Below are positions 7,828 to 14,594 of a DNA stretch of 28,867 nt, one piece after another. The number at the start of each line of letters is the position of its first letter. The first letter of the stretch is position 1. Under the pieces are notes generated by a model. That model searched no databases, was not told the DNA's origin, and worked only from the letters and a program-made list of their open reading frames with translations. The DNA comes from Scatosoma sp045652965 (GTDB lineage: Bacteria > Bacillota > Clostridia > Christensenellales > Borkfalkiaceae): contig JAZOLI010000045.1 of assembly GCA_045652965.1 (NCBI GenBank), positions 1 through 28,867 of the forward strand, in the 5' to 3' direction. Position numbers and translations under genes: made by a program.

Positions 7828-7950
7828 AATCAAGAAACCATCGTGCAAAGCTTTGCCCCATGTGCGTTTCCCCTTGCTTGTTTACACAAAAGTAAACGCC
7901 TGTTGGAAACGCCGCAGGTGCTTTGTTTTGCCCGTGTCTTGCTTGATTTT
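7826..7950 (+). ncRNA. Candidate structured RNA: nested inverted repeats between rpsP and khpA
   Basis: Four inverted repeats are nested on one axis. AAAATCAAG (7826-7834) pairs with 7942-7950. CAAAGC (7846-7851) pairs with GCTTTG (7920-7925). GCGTTTCC (7864-7871) pairs with GGAAACGC (7905-7912). GTTTAC (7880-7885) pairs with GTAAAC (7892-7897), closing a six-base loop. The result is a long rod interrupted by internal loops, beginning at the rpsP stop codon. It may stabilise or process the rpsP mRNA, tune khpA expression, or be a small palindromic insertion. No T-run follows, and I match it to no known family. Confidence 0.55.
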
Positions 7951-7994
7951 CGCCGCTTGAAAGAGTGGTGGTGTATCGAAAAGGAGCTTAAATC

Positions 7995-8261
7995 ATGTTA
8001 GATTTAATCAAATATATCGTCGGTCAATTTGCCGAAGATAAAGAAAACGTCGAATACGAAGTGATTGAAAAAGACCACGTAATCGAAGTGAACGTCGTGC
8101 TTTCGCCCTCGGATATGGGCAAGGTGATTGGCAAACAGGGCAAGATTGCCAAAGCAATGCGTACCATCGTGCGCGCGGCAACGCCCAGAGATAGCAAAAA
8201 ATACGTGGTGGAGATCCGCGAAAGAAACGGCGAAACCGTGGACAGCGCGGACGAAGAATAA
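7995..8261 (+). CDS. khpA: KH-domain RNA-binding protein KhpA
   Basis: Small single-KH protein of 88 residues (YlqC/UPF0109). In Gram-positives it partners with KhpB/EloR, binds many RNAs and affects cell elongation and division. The GxxG loop is visible in MGKVIGKQGKIAKAMRTIVRAA (IGKQGKI near residues 43-49), followed by the RNA-contacting beta strand. AAAAGGAGC lies about ten bases before the ATG. It sits between rpsP and rimM as in most Firmicutes, and a strong terminator follows. Confidence 0.95.
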   Translation: MLDLIKYIVGQFAEDKENVEYEVIEKDHVIEVNVVLSPSDMGKVIGKQGKIAKAMRTIVRAATPRDSKKYVVEIRERNGETVDSADEE

Positions 8262-8282
8262 GCTTGTCAAAGTTTAGACGGC

Positions 8283-8311
8283 AAAAAGGCTTTCAAACGG
8301 AAGCCTTTTTT
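8283..8311 (+). terminator. Intrinsic terminator after khpA
   Basis: AAAAAGGCTT (8283-8292) and AAGCCTTTTT (8301-8310) form a 10-bp stem with an 8-base loop, ending in six Ts. It should end or attenuate the ylxM-ffh-rpsP-khpA transcript immediately before rimM. No separate rimM promoter is obvious in the short remaining gap, so rimM may depend on read-through. Confidence 0.85.
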
Positions 8312-8333
8312 GGCATTTAACAAGGAGTGGAAT

Positions 8334-8834
8334 ATGAGTCGTTTAGTCATAGCCGAAGTGTTAAAACCGCAAGGGATTCGCGGGGAAATCAAGGTAAAAA
8401 CGTTCACCGACGCGCCTGAAAACGTAAAGGCGTTTAAAACGGTGTATATCGACGGCAATCCTTATAAAATTTTGTCCTTTCGCATAGGGAACGACGGGGC
8501 GGCATATTTGGGGCTTCGGGGCGTACCCGATCGCAACGCCGCCGAGCTTCTTCGCGGGAAAACCATCGAAGGGGAGCGCGACGACGGCCCTGCTTTAGAA
8601 GAAGGGCAATATTATATCGTGGATATTATAGGGCTACTTTGTGAAACGGAAGAAGGGGAAGCGCTTGGCACGGTGACGGATATAAGCAATTTCTCTTCGG
8701 ATATTTACACCATTGAAAAAGCAGGGAAAAAGATACTTTTCCCTGCCGTGAAAGGCGTTATTAAACGCGTAGATTTGGAGAATAAAAAGCTTGTCGTCGA
8801 TAAAAAGATTTTCGACGAAATTGCCGTTTATTGA
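8334..8834 (+). CDS. rimM: Ribosome maturation factor RimM
   Basis: Binds ribosomal protein uS19 and assists maturation of the 30S head. It has an N-terminal RimM beta-barrel beginning LVIAEVLKPQGIRGEIKVKTFTD (conserved GxxGE/K turn) and a C-terminal PRC-barrel (GLLCETEEGEALGTVTDI, then ILFPAVKGVIKRVD). The start is the ATG at 8334, set by AAGGAG six bases away, giving 166 residues; an upstream in-frame ATG at 8310 lies in the terminator. The 3' end overlaps the convergent thiT gene by seven bases. In most Firmicutes trmD and rplS follow directly; here neither does. Confidence 0.95.
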   Translation: MSRLVIAEVLKPQGIRGEIKVKTFTDAPENVKAFKTVYIDGNPYKILSFRIGNDGAAYLGLRGVPDRNAAELLRGKTIEGERDDGPALEEGQYYIVDIIGLLCETEEGEALGTVTDISNFSSDIYTIEKAGKKILFPAVKGVIKRVDLENKKLVVDKKIFDEIAVY

Positions 8835-9535
8835 TTTTCCCTGTTTCCTTTCATCATTTTTACGAGCCGATCAACGACGCCCGTTTTCGCAAGCGCGATA
8901 AGTACGAGCGTGGCGATAAGGCAATCGGCAGGGATATATACGCATTGATAGAAGAAGGAATAAACGAACGCGTTTGCGTTTGCCCAAGCGGGGAAATCCA
9001 CCCACACCGCGCCTTGCATAAAGAAGATTGCGCCCGAGCAAAGATGGCAGACAAACCGCACGGCAAACACGCTTAAAGTGCCGAGCACGAGCGGTAAAAC
9101 ACTCTTTTCTTTGCGGCGCATTTTTCCGAAAAATCCCATCACGCCCACACTTGCGAACGCAAGCAAATAATCCAAAAGGAAGGTGGCAGGGGTGAGAATA
9201 TAGGGATCTTCAATGAAGTTTAAAAGCCCGTGCACGAGCCCCACGATAAACCCGTCTCTAGCGCCGTAAACGTAGGCGTAGAGCATAATGGGCACAAAGG
9301 ACGCGAGCGTGATAGAGCCACCATATTGAATAGGGCTAAATTTGATCAGGGCAAGGGTAAACGACATAGCCACGCACACGCCAGCAAAGGCAATGCGCTT
9401 AGGGTTGCGCGACGTATTTCGCGCAAGGGAGATTGCGGCGATCACGGCAAGCAACGGGAGTATGGCAGCTACGGAAATCCATTTCACGATTTCCGTCGTT
9501 TGCTCGGAAACTTCGAGCAGGGAATAAAGAAACAT
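8828..9535 (-). CDS. thiT: ECF transporter S-component, probable thiamine transporter ThiT
   Basis: Substrate-binding membrane subunit of an energy-coupling-factor transporter, predicted to bind thiamine. The 235 residues hold six or more hydrophobic helices. Family landmarks are SFVPIMLYAYVYGARDG, GLLNFIEDPYILTP followed by FLLDYLLAF, and the RFVCHLCSGAIFF helix with His164, which aligns with a thiamine-contacting His as I recall. Where ThiT proteins usually show YN in the last helices I read YQ (residues 196-197). An extra hydrophobic N-terminal segment (about 16-38) makes it longer than the roughly 180-190 usual. The start is ATG at 9535 behind AAAGGAGG. A TPP riboswitch upstream strongly supports thiamine. 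The ECF A, A' and T subunits are not in this window. Confidence 0.85.
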   Translation of the reverse strand: MFLYSLLEVSEQTTEIVKWISVAAILPLLAVIAAISLARNTSRNPKRIAFAGVCVAMSFTLALIKFSPIQYGGSITLASFVPIMLYAYVYGARDGFIVGLVHGLLNFIEDPYILTPATFLLDYLLAFASVGVMGFFGKMRRKEKSVLPLVLGTLSVFAVRFVCHLCSGAIFFMQGAVWVDFPAWANANAFVYSFFYQCVYIPADCLIATLVLIALAKTGVVDRLVKMMKGNRENQ

Positions 9536-9589
9536 AAAAAAACCTCCTTTTTTCCGCCGCTTGCGTTTTTCAAACTTTTTCAAACAAAG

Positions 9590-9620
9590 AAAAATGCCCA
9601 CACGATATAGCTTTCGTGGG
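9590..9620 (-). terminator. Terminator of the thiT riboswitch expression platform
   Basis: Read on the minus strand, CCCACGA (9620-9614) can fold with TCGTGTGGG (9605-9597) and is followed by CATTTTTCTTTG. Its 5' arm CCCACGA is also exactly complementary to TCGTGGG (9742-9736) in the 5' part of the TPP aptamer. Ligand binding would sequester that aptamer segment and free the terminator arm. Without ligand the two would pair as an antiterminator. Confidence 0.6.
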
Positions 9621-9663
9621 ACAAACAAATGGTTTTTTCTCGCTCAATCAAAAGAACGGAAAA

Positions 9664-9752
9664 ACGGTTATCAATCTCTCGCTCAAGTATTACCTTGCCG
9701 ATTCCAATGGTATAATCTCAGCTTTTTTCAAAGCACCCACGACGGATATTTA
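9664..9752 (-). promoter_or_regulatory. TPP riboswitch (THI element) upstream of thiT
   Basis: On the minus strand the conserved order is GGGTGC, a small P3 stem GCTTT/AAAGC (9734-9721), the invariant GCTGAGA (9722-9716) and ATACC. Next comes GGAATC, then CAAGGTAATACTTG (9697-9684), a P5 stem around the TAATAC loop, then GAGCGAGAGATTG. TATC/GATA can close P1. It is a somewhat divergent but complete aptamer between a consensus promoter and thiT. TPP binding would switch off thiamine import. Confidence 0.78.
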
Positions 9753-9766
9753 AATTTTGTAAGTAT

Positions 9767-9795
9767 ATTATAATCAAAGCGCTTGCAAATGTCAA
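9767..9795 (-). promoter_or_regulatory. Consensus promoter for the thiT riboswitch transcript
   Basis: Minus strand TTGACA (9795-9790), 17-bp spacer, TATAAT (9772-9767): both hexamers are perfect. The start point would be near 9760, just upstream of the aptamer. On the plus strand TATAAT at 9769-9774 overlaps the same bases and may serve the divergent nucleotidase gene. CGCTTG/CAAGCG (9780-9785 and 9793-9798) forms an inverted repeat over the minus -35 and spacer. Confidence 0.82.
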
Positions 9796-9811
9796 GCGAA
9801 TGGAGAAAAAA

Positions 9812-10396
9812 ATGCGACACGATTTTTACGCATATTTGGATAGAATGAAATATATCAAGCGTTGGCAGCTTATGCGCTCGGTAAGGGAAGAAAACATCAT
9901 GGAGCACTCGTATAGCGTGACTCTTTTAGCGCACGCGCTCGCAATCATTCATAACCAAGAGTTTGGTGGCAAGGCGGACGTTTTAAAAACGGTGCTTTAT
10001 GCGACCTATCACGAAACGAGTGAAGTGATGACGGGCGATTTGCCTACGCCTATTAAATATTATAATCGTAGCATTCAAGGCGCGTATAAGGAGCTGGAAA
10101 AGAGCGCGTGTGAAAAGATTGTTGCAACGCTCCCTGAAAAGTTGCAAGGGGAGATCGCGCCCTACGTTTTAGCAAACGAAGAAGACGTGGAATATAAGCT
10201 TGTGAAAGCCGCCGATAGGCTTGCGGCGTATATCAAATGCTTGGAAGAGCTCAAATCGGGCAACGGCGAGTTTGTCAAAGCGAAAAAGAGCATAGAAGAA
10301 GATTTACGCGCTCGAAAAATGCCGGAAATTGATTATTTCTTCGAGCATTTTATCCCGTCGTTTGAACTCACGCTCGACGAGCTGGAAGGTTTTTAA
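9812..10396 (+). CDS. YfbR-like HD-domain 5'-deoxynucleotidase
   Basis: Related to E. coli YfbR, a cytoplasmic metal-dependent phosphohydrolase that removes phosphate from deoxynucleoside 5'-monophosphates and helps balance dNTP pools. Family hallmarks are RWQLMRSVREENIMEHSYSV (His32), YHETSEVMTGDLPTPIKYYN, and the later KAADRLAAYIKC (Asp). The HD dyad reads His67-Glu68, where E. coli YfbR has His-Asp. The start at 9812 is favoured because TGGAG lies six bases before it; an ATG at 9800 is also in frame but has no Shine-Dalgarno. This gives 194 residues. It is divergent from thiT with an overlapping -10. Confidence 0.88.
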   Translation: MRHDFYAYLDRMKYIKRWQLMRSVREENIMEHSYSVTLLAHALAIIHNQEFGGKADVLKTVLYATYHETSEVMTGDLPTPIKYYNRSIQGAYKELEKSACEKIVATLPEKLQGEIAPYVLANEEDVEYKLVKAADRLAAYIKCLEELKSGNGEFVKAKKSIEEDLRARKMPEIDYFFEHFIPSFELTLDELEGF

Positions 10397-10445
10397 TTTC
10401 ACACAAATTTCAAACAAATTTAAATAAAGCAACGAAATGATAGGG

Positions 10446-10451
10446 TATAAT
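10446..10451 (+). promoter_or_regulatory. Possible -10 element for the HtrA-like gene
   Basis: A TATAAT lies 67 bases before the protease start inside a small palindrome GGTAT-AATA-ATACC (10444-10457). The -35 region is AT-rich with no clear hexamer at 17 bp, so this is tentative. Confidence 0.4.
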
Positions 10452-10517
10452 AATACCTGTAAAAGAGAAAAATATCGCGTGGAAGAAGATTTAATTGCGA
10501 CCACACGGAGGAAATAA

Positions 10518-11996
10518 ATGAAAAAAATGATGAAAAGGATTTTAGCGATTGCTTGTGCGACAGCGACGGCGGCAGGTTTTGGCGCTTGCACTGCGGAGGT
10601 CATCAACGCTTACGATATCGCCGTGAAAAACGGTTTTAAAGGCACGGAAGCGGAGTGGCTTGCGTCCTTAAACGGAAGAGACGGACGAGATGGGGAAGAC
10701 GGCAACGACGTAGAGATCCAAGCTATTTACGAAGCGGCGAAAGAAGTGGGCTATGAAGGCACGTTTTTGGAATTTTTAAAAGAATATTTATCCGCAGATA
10801 TCAAGGAAAACAACGATACGGAAACGATTGCAAAAAACATTTCGTCCGTTATGAGCGTGTGTTGCGCATTCACCACAACGTCCACTTATCGTGGGCAGGG
10901 TTGGTTTAACGGAACGGTTACGAAAACGATCGTGGAAGTGAACGCTTCGGCGGGTAGCGGTGTCGTAATTGATTTGGATAAAGAAAAGGGCAATGCGCTA
11001 ATTGTCACCAATTATCACGTGTTATATAGCTTAGGCGTTGATACGGAAAACGACATTTCCGATTGTATCTACGTTTACCCCTACGGTGCGCGCAATCTTT
11101 TCTCTTCGGGCGGTGAACTCGATCAATCGACGGGTAAATACGTGCTTTCCGACGTGAACGAAGATGGTAAAGTGGATAAAAACGACCAAGGCGACATGGG
11201 CGGCGACGGTATCAAAGCAACGTTCGTTGGCGGCGCGATGGATTATGATATTGCGCTTTTGAAAGTGGAAAACAGCGCATATTTAAAAACGAGCGCGGTG
11301 ACGGAAGCGAAAATGGGCGATTCCAATGCGGTGACGGTTGGTGAAAAGGTGTACGCGATCGGCAACGCGAACGGGCAGGGGATATCCACAACGATGGGCG
11401 TAGTTTCCGTGGAATCGGAAACGATTGATATGTCGGCGCTGGATAATTCGGCGGAAACCATTTATTATCGCGTGCTTAGAACGGATGCGGCGATCAACCA
11501 CGGCAATTCAGGCGGTGCGCTTTTCAATGCTCAAGGCGAATTGATCGGGATCACGAACGCCAAGAACGTGGAAGAAGAAACGGACAACATGGGTTATGCT
11601 CTGCCGATTACACAGGTAAAATATCTAATAGAAAACATACAGGATAACGGAGGCGTGGTAAAACGCGCAATGCTTGGTGTCACGTGTATGCAAACGGCTT
11701 CCAGCGCAAGCTTGAACGATAGCGGTAAGCTTGTGATCACTGAAGAAATCACGATCGTAAGCGTTTCAAACGGTGTGGCTGGCGATGGAAAACTGAAGGT
11801 GGGCGACGTGATTAAAGCGATCGTGATTGATGGAAAAACCACTTTGATTTCGAGAAGTTTTATGCTCAATGATATGCTTTTAACGGTGCGAAAGGGCGAC
11901 ACGATCACGTTGAAAGTTTTGCGTGAACAAAGCGGAGAAGAAATGGACGTGGAAATCACGTTTGATAAAGAAAATTATTTCGTGCTTTATAATTAA
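10518..11996 (+). CDS. Secreted HtrA/DegP-like trypsin-fold serine protease with PDZ domain
   Basis: Predicted exported, lipid-anchored protease: a signal peptide with KR (6-7), hydrophobic core and a lipobox-like GFGAC (Cys24; Phe at -3 is atypical). Two related modules follow, YDIAVKNGFKGTEAEWLASL and YEAAKEVGYEGTFLEFLKEY (32-51, 71-90), flanking a short GxD collagen-like stretch. The protease domain has His167 (TNYHV), Asp244 (DYDIALLKV) and Ser331 (GNSGGALF), so the triad is complete. Between His and Asp lies DVNEDGKVDKND (212-223), a dockerin/EF-hand style calcium loop. A PDZ-like domain (about 383-482) ends the 492-residue protein. GGAGG precedes the ATG. It probably degrades misfolded extracytoplasmic proteins; the modules and loop suggest cell-surface contacts and calcium dependence. 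Confidence 0.88.
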   Translation: MKKMMKRILAIACATATAAGFGACTAEVINAYDIAVKNGFKGTEAEWLASLNGRDGRDGEDGNDVEIQAIYEAAKEVGYEGTFLEFLKEYLSADIKENNDTETIAKNISSVMSVCCAFTTTSTYRGQGWFNGTVTKTIVEVNASAGSGVVIDLDKEKGNALIVTNYHVLYSLGVDTENDISDCIYVYPYGARNLFSSGGELDQSTGKYVLSDVNEDGKVDKNDQGDMGGDGIKATFVGGAMDYDIALLKVENSAYLKTSAVTEAKMGDSNAVTVGEKVYAIGNANGQGISTTMGVVSVESETIDMSALDNSAETIYYRVLRTDAAINHGNSGGALFNAQGELIGITNAKNVEEETDNMGYALPITQVKYLIENIQDNGGVVKRAMLGVTCMQTASSASLNDSGKLVITEEITIVSVSNGVAGDGKLKVGDVIKAIVIDGKTTLISRSFMLNDMLLTVRKGDTITLKVLREQSGEEMDVEITFDKENYFVLYN

Positions 11997-12008
11997 AACA
12001 GACAACTG

Positions 12009-12043
12009 CGCGCATGGCAAAACTGCCTACGCGCGGTTTCTTT
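12009..12043 (+). terminator. Intrinsic terminator after the protease gene
   Basis: CGCGC (12009-12013) pairs with GCGCG (12031-12035) around an inner stem GGCA/TGCC (12016-12019 with 12024-12027), followed by GTTTCTTTATTTG. The T-run is interrupted, so termination may be partial. Confidence 0.6.
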
Positions 12044-12049
12044 ATTTGC

Positions 12050-12078
12050 TTGACTTTTTTTTCGCTTTGTAGTATACT
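12050..12078 (+). promoter_or_regulatory. Promoter for the FtsK-like gene and mutY
   Basis: TTGACT (12050-12055), 17-bp spacer, TATACT (12073-12078): near-consensus sigma-A promoter. AAAGGAGAAAGGG follows at 12100-12112, directly before the ATG at 12114. Confidence 0.8.
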
Positions 12079-12113
12079 GAAATTAAGAAGATTTTTATCA
12101 AAGGAGAAAGGGT

Positions 12114-12860
12114 ATGCGCGCGGAAGAATTTATCACGTTTTTGGCGGAAAAGGCGAGTGGCGAAGGGGAACGCAACGCACTCAAAGCAGGGTTTCCGCTT
12201 GGGCTTGATGCGGCAGGGGATGCGGTGCTTTCGCAAACGGTGGAGCATTCGTTCACTCCCAATCACACTTGCATCACGGGCGCAAAGCGCACCACGTTTA
12301 TCAAACGCCTTTTGATCACCCTTTCTCGTTTATATGAAAAGGCGGAAGCGAATTTCTTGGTGGTTTCGCCCCGCGCGGAATATGGCGAACTTTTACGTTA
12401 TAAAGGCATTGACGTGACTGTGCCCTACGTGCGCACGAAAGCCGATTTAGAAAAGGCAAAGGCGTGCGTGAAAGGATTGATCTCGGAATACGCGCGCGGC
12501 GTAGGCTATCCAAAATTGTTTTTGGTGCTCGACGGTTTAGAAGAGCTTTCTGAAACGAACGCGAGCGGCGATCTTGACGAATATAGGGAATTTTTAGATA
12601 TGCTCGCGCGCGAAAAGAACGTGGTGATTATCAGCGGCGTGGAGCTTATGAAAAGCATTTTCAGCGGCAATCCCGGCGTGTTTGTCGGGGTGGGAAATTG
12701 TCTTGTGACGACTCGTGAAGAAGGGCGAGCGGACGTCACTTACGTGGGAGAAGATTCTTCCCTTTCTATGCCGATCGCCATTCAATATCCCGATTCGCCG
12801 TCCGTTTTGGAAACGATCATTTATCTCAATGCTTCTTACATAAGTGATAAGGGAGATTGA
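12114..12860 (+). CDS. Degenerate FtsK/HerA-like P-loop protein of unknown role
   Basis: I cannot name this 248-residue protein. Its order of elements resembles the FtsK/SpoIIIE motor domain. FPLGLDAAGDAVLSQ (27-41) looks like the entry strand. NHTCITGAKRTTFIKR (50-65) sits where the Walker A loop should be but lacks GKS/T. FLVVSPRAEYGELLRYKGI (81-99) resembles the strand after it, and VPYVRTKADLEKA (103-115) the next segment. LFLVLDGLEEL (135-145) resembles Walker B, and EKNVVIISGVELMKSI (167-182) the sensor strand. Without Walker A it is probably a non-hydrolysing relative. It has its own promoter, and its stop lies just before the mutY start, so the two are co-expressed. There are no membrane segments. 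A diverged partner or regulator of a DNA translocase or repair protein is conceivable but unproven. Confidence 0.6.
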   Translation: MRAEEFITFLAEKASGEGERNALKAGFPLGLDAAGDAVLSQTVEHSFTPNHTCITGAKRTTFIKRLLITLSRLYEKAEANFLVVSPRAEYGELLRYKGIDVTVPYVRTKADLEKAKACVKGLISEYARGVGYPKLFLVLDGLEELSETNASGDLDEYREFLDMLAREKNVVIISGVELMKSIFSGNPGVFVGVGNCLVTTREEGRADVTYVGEDSSLSMPIAIQYPDSPSVLETIIYLNASYISDKGD

Positions 12861-12864
12861 TTTT

Positions 12865-13917
12865 TTGCAAAATTTAGAAGACAAGATATTTAGCCGCATA
12901 CCTGCCCCCTTGCTTTCTTGGTATGAAGAGAATAAACGCGATTTGCCTTGGCGAAAAAATCCCACGCCCTATCACGTTTGGGTGTCGGAAATCATGCTAC
13001 AACAAACGCGTGTGGAAGCGGTGAAAGAATATTACGCGCGCTTTATAAAAGAGCTGCCAAGCGTGGAAGCGCTTGCTTCTTGCGAAGAAGAAAAACTTTT
13101 AAAGCTTTGGGAAGGGCTTGGATATTATAGCCGTGTGCGCAATATGCAAAAGGCGGCAAAAACGATTGTGTTTGAATATGGCGGAATTTTCCCCGACGAT
13201 ATTGATGCGCTTAAAAAACTTGCAGGGATTGGAAGCTACACGGCAGGCGCGATTGCTTCGATTGCCTTTGGAAAACCTTATGCCGCGGTAGATGGAAACG
13301 TGTTTCGCGTGGCGTCAAGGCTCACGGAAAACAAAACGGTGATTTCCGACCCCAAATATAGAAAACATTTAGAAATCGAGCTTTCAAAAGTGTATCCGAA
13401 GGGGAAAGAATCTGCGTTTACGCAAAGCTTGTTCGAGCTTGGTGCGCTTATCTGTAAACCCCTCTCGCCTGCGTGTGATATGTGTCCGCTTGCAGGGCTT
13501 TGCATGGCGAATAAGAACGGCACGCAAAAAGAATTTCCCGTTTTGCCCGAAAAAAAGGGGAAGCGTGAAGAAAAGGTTTTCGTGTTCTTGATACAAACCC
13601 CCGAAGGGTTTTGCATAAGAAGAAGAGAGCAGGGCGTTTTGAAAGGCATGAACGAATTTCCATCGTTCGTCACTTACGGAGAAAGTGAAAAAGAAGTGTT
13701 AAACGAGTGGGGCGTGTACGAGTTCACGGAGAAAAAACGGCAACGCTTCACCCATATTTTCACCCATATCAAGTGGGATATCACCTGCATATGGATACAA
13801 ACGGACGTCGCGCCGTTTGACACTTACACTTTGGCTGAAATCGAGGAAACGATTTCTCTTCCAACGGCGTGTAAACAATGTTTAAAAATGATAGAAACAG
13901 GAGATAAAAATTTATGA
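12865..13917 (+). CDS. mutY: A/G-specific adenine DNA glycosylase MutY
   Basis: Base-excision repair enzyme that removes adenine mispaired with 8-oxoguanine. The catalytic Glu42 lies in VSEIMLQQTRVE. The helix-hairpin-helix LAGIGSYTAGAIASIAFG leads to the catalytic Asp143 in AVDGNVFRV. The 4Fe-4S cluster ligands are Cys197, Cys204, Cys207 and Cys213 (C-x6-C-x2-C-x5-C). The C-terminal NUDIX-like 8-oxoG recognition domain is present. The start is TTG at 12865 with AGGGAG nine bases away, giving 350 residues; a GTG at 12844 inside the upstream gene is an alternative. The stop overlaps the next ATG by four bases (ATGA). Confidence 0.95.
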   Translation: MQNLEDKIFSRIPAPLLSWYEENKRDLPWRKNPTPYHVWVSEIMLQQTRVEAVKEYYARFIKELPSVEALASCEEEKLLKLWEGLGYYSRVRNMQKAAKTIVFEYGGIFPDDIDALKKLAGIGSYTAGAIASIAFGKPYAAVDGNVFRVASRLTENKTVISDPKYRKHLEIELSKVYPKGKESAFTQSLFELGALICKPLSPACDMCPLAGLCMANKNGTQKEFPVLPEKKGKREEKVFVFLIQTPEGFCIRRREQGVLKGMNEFPSFVTYGESEKEVLNEWGVYEFTEKKRQRFTHIFTHIKWDITCIWIQTDVAPFDTYTLAEIEETISLPTACKQCLKMIETGDKNL

Positions 13918-14531
13918 AAGTTATGCTTGTGAACGGCAGTTTGCGCGAAAAGGGTTGCACTTATACCGCACTTTGTGAAGTGGAAAAGGCGCTGAATGCA
14001 AACGGCATTGAAACGGAAATTTTCCAGCTTGCTGGGAAGAACATGAGCGGTTGCAAAGGTTGCTGGGCTTGTAAAAAAATCGGCAAATGCGTGATGGACG
14101 ATGCCGTGAACGAATTTGTGGAAAAGGCGGCTGAGTTTGATGGCTTCGTGTTTGGCTCGCCCGTATATTATGCGTCCGCATCGGGCGCGCTCGTGTCCTT
14201 TATGGATCGCGTGTTTTATAGCGGCGGCAAAAAGCTCGCCTTTAAACCTGCGGCGGCGGTGGTGAGCTGCCGAAGAGCAGGCGCAAGCACCACCTTTGAC
14301 GTGATCAATAAATATTTCACGATCAACAACATGCTTGTTGTGGGCTCGAATTATTGGAACGAAGTACATGGCAATTTCGCCGAAGAAGTCTTAAAAGACG
14401 AAGAAGGCTTGCAAACCATGCGCATTTTAGGCAACAATATGGCTTGGGTTTTGAAATGCTTACAGCTTGGCAAGGAAGCAGGGCTTGAACCCGTGCGTGA
14501 ACGCAAAATCATGACGAATTTCATTCGTTAA
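13914..14531 (+). CDS. NAD(P)H-dependent FMN reductase-type flavoprotein with Cys cluster
   Basis: Flavodoxin-fold oxidoreductase of 205 residues. The N-terminal VNGSLREKGCTYTAL loop binds the FMN phosphate, and FGSPVYYASASG is the second flavin-contacting loop. Cys47, Cys50, Cys53 and Cys59 (C-x2-C-x2-C-x5-C) could hold a 4Fe-4S cluster as in Isf-type proteins, or act as redox thiols. The physiological electron acceptor cannot be read from the sequence. It overlaps mutY by ATGA, so it is co-translated and may serve oxidative-stress or redox balance alongside it. A strong terminator follows. Confidence 0.85.
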   Translation: MKVMLVNGSLREKGCTYTALCEVEKALNANGIETEIFQLAGKNMSGCKGCWACKKIGKCVMDDAVNEFVEKAAEFDGFVFGSPVYYASASGALVSFMDRVFYSGGKKLAFKPAAAVVSCRRAGASTTFDVINKYFTINNMLVVGSNYWNEVHGNFAEEVLKDEEGLQTMRILGNNMAWVLKCLQLGKEAGLEPVRERKIMTNFIR

Positions 14532-14545
14532 TAAAAGAAAAATGG

Positions 14546-14582
14546 AAAAAGGCGAGATTGTTTGGTCAATCTCGCCTTTTTT
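14546..14582. terminator. Bidirectional intrinsic terminator
   Basis: GGCGAGATTG (14551-14560) and CAATCTCGCC (14567-14576) form a perfect 10-bp stem with loop TTTGGT. It is flanked by AAAAA on the left and TTTTTT on the right, so it can stop transcripts from both directions: the flavoprotein on plus and the XRE regulator on minus. Confidence 0.92.
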
Positions 14583-14594
14583 ATTGTTGACAAA

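Noticed and set aside
10444..10457. GGTAT-AATA-ATACC palindrome as an operator
   Set aside because: It coincides with a -10-like sequence in AT-rich DNA and is short enough to be chance; kept only as a tentative promoter.
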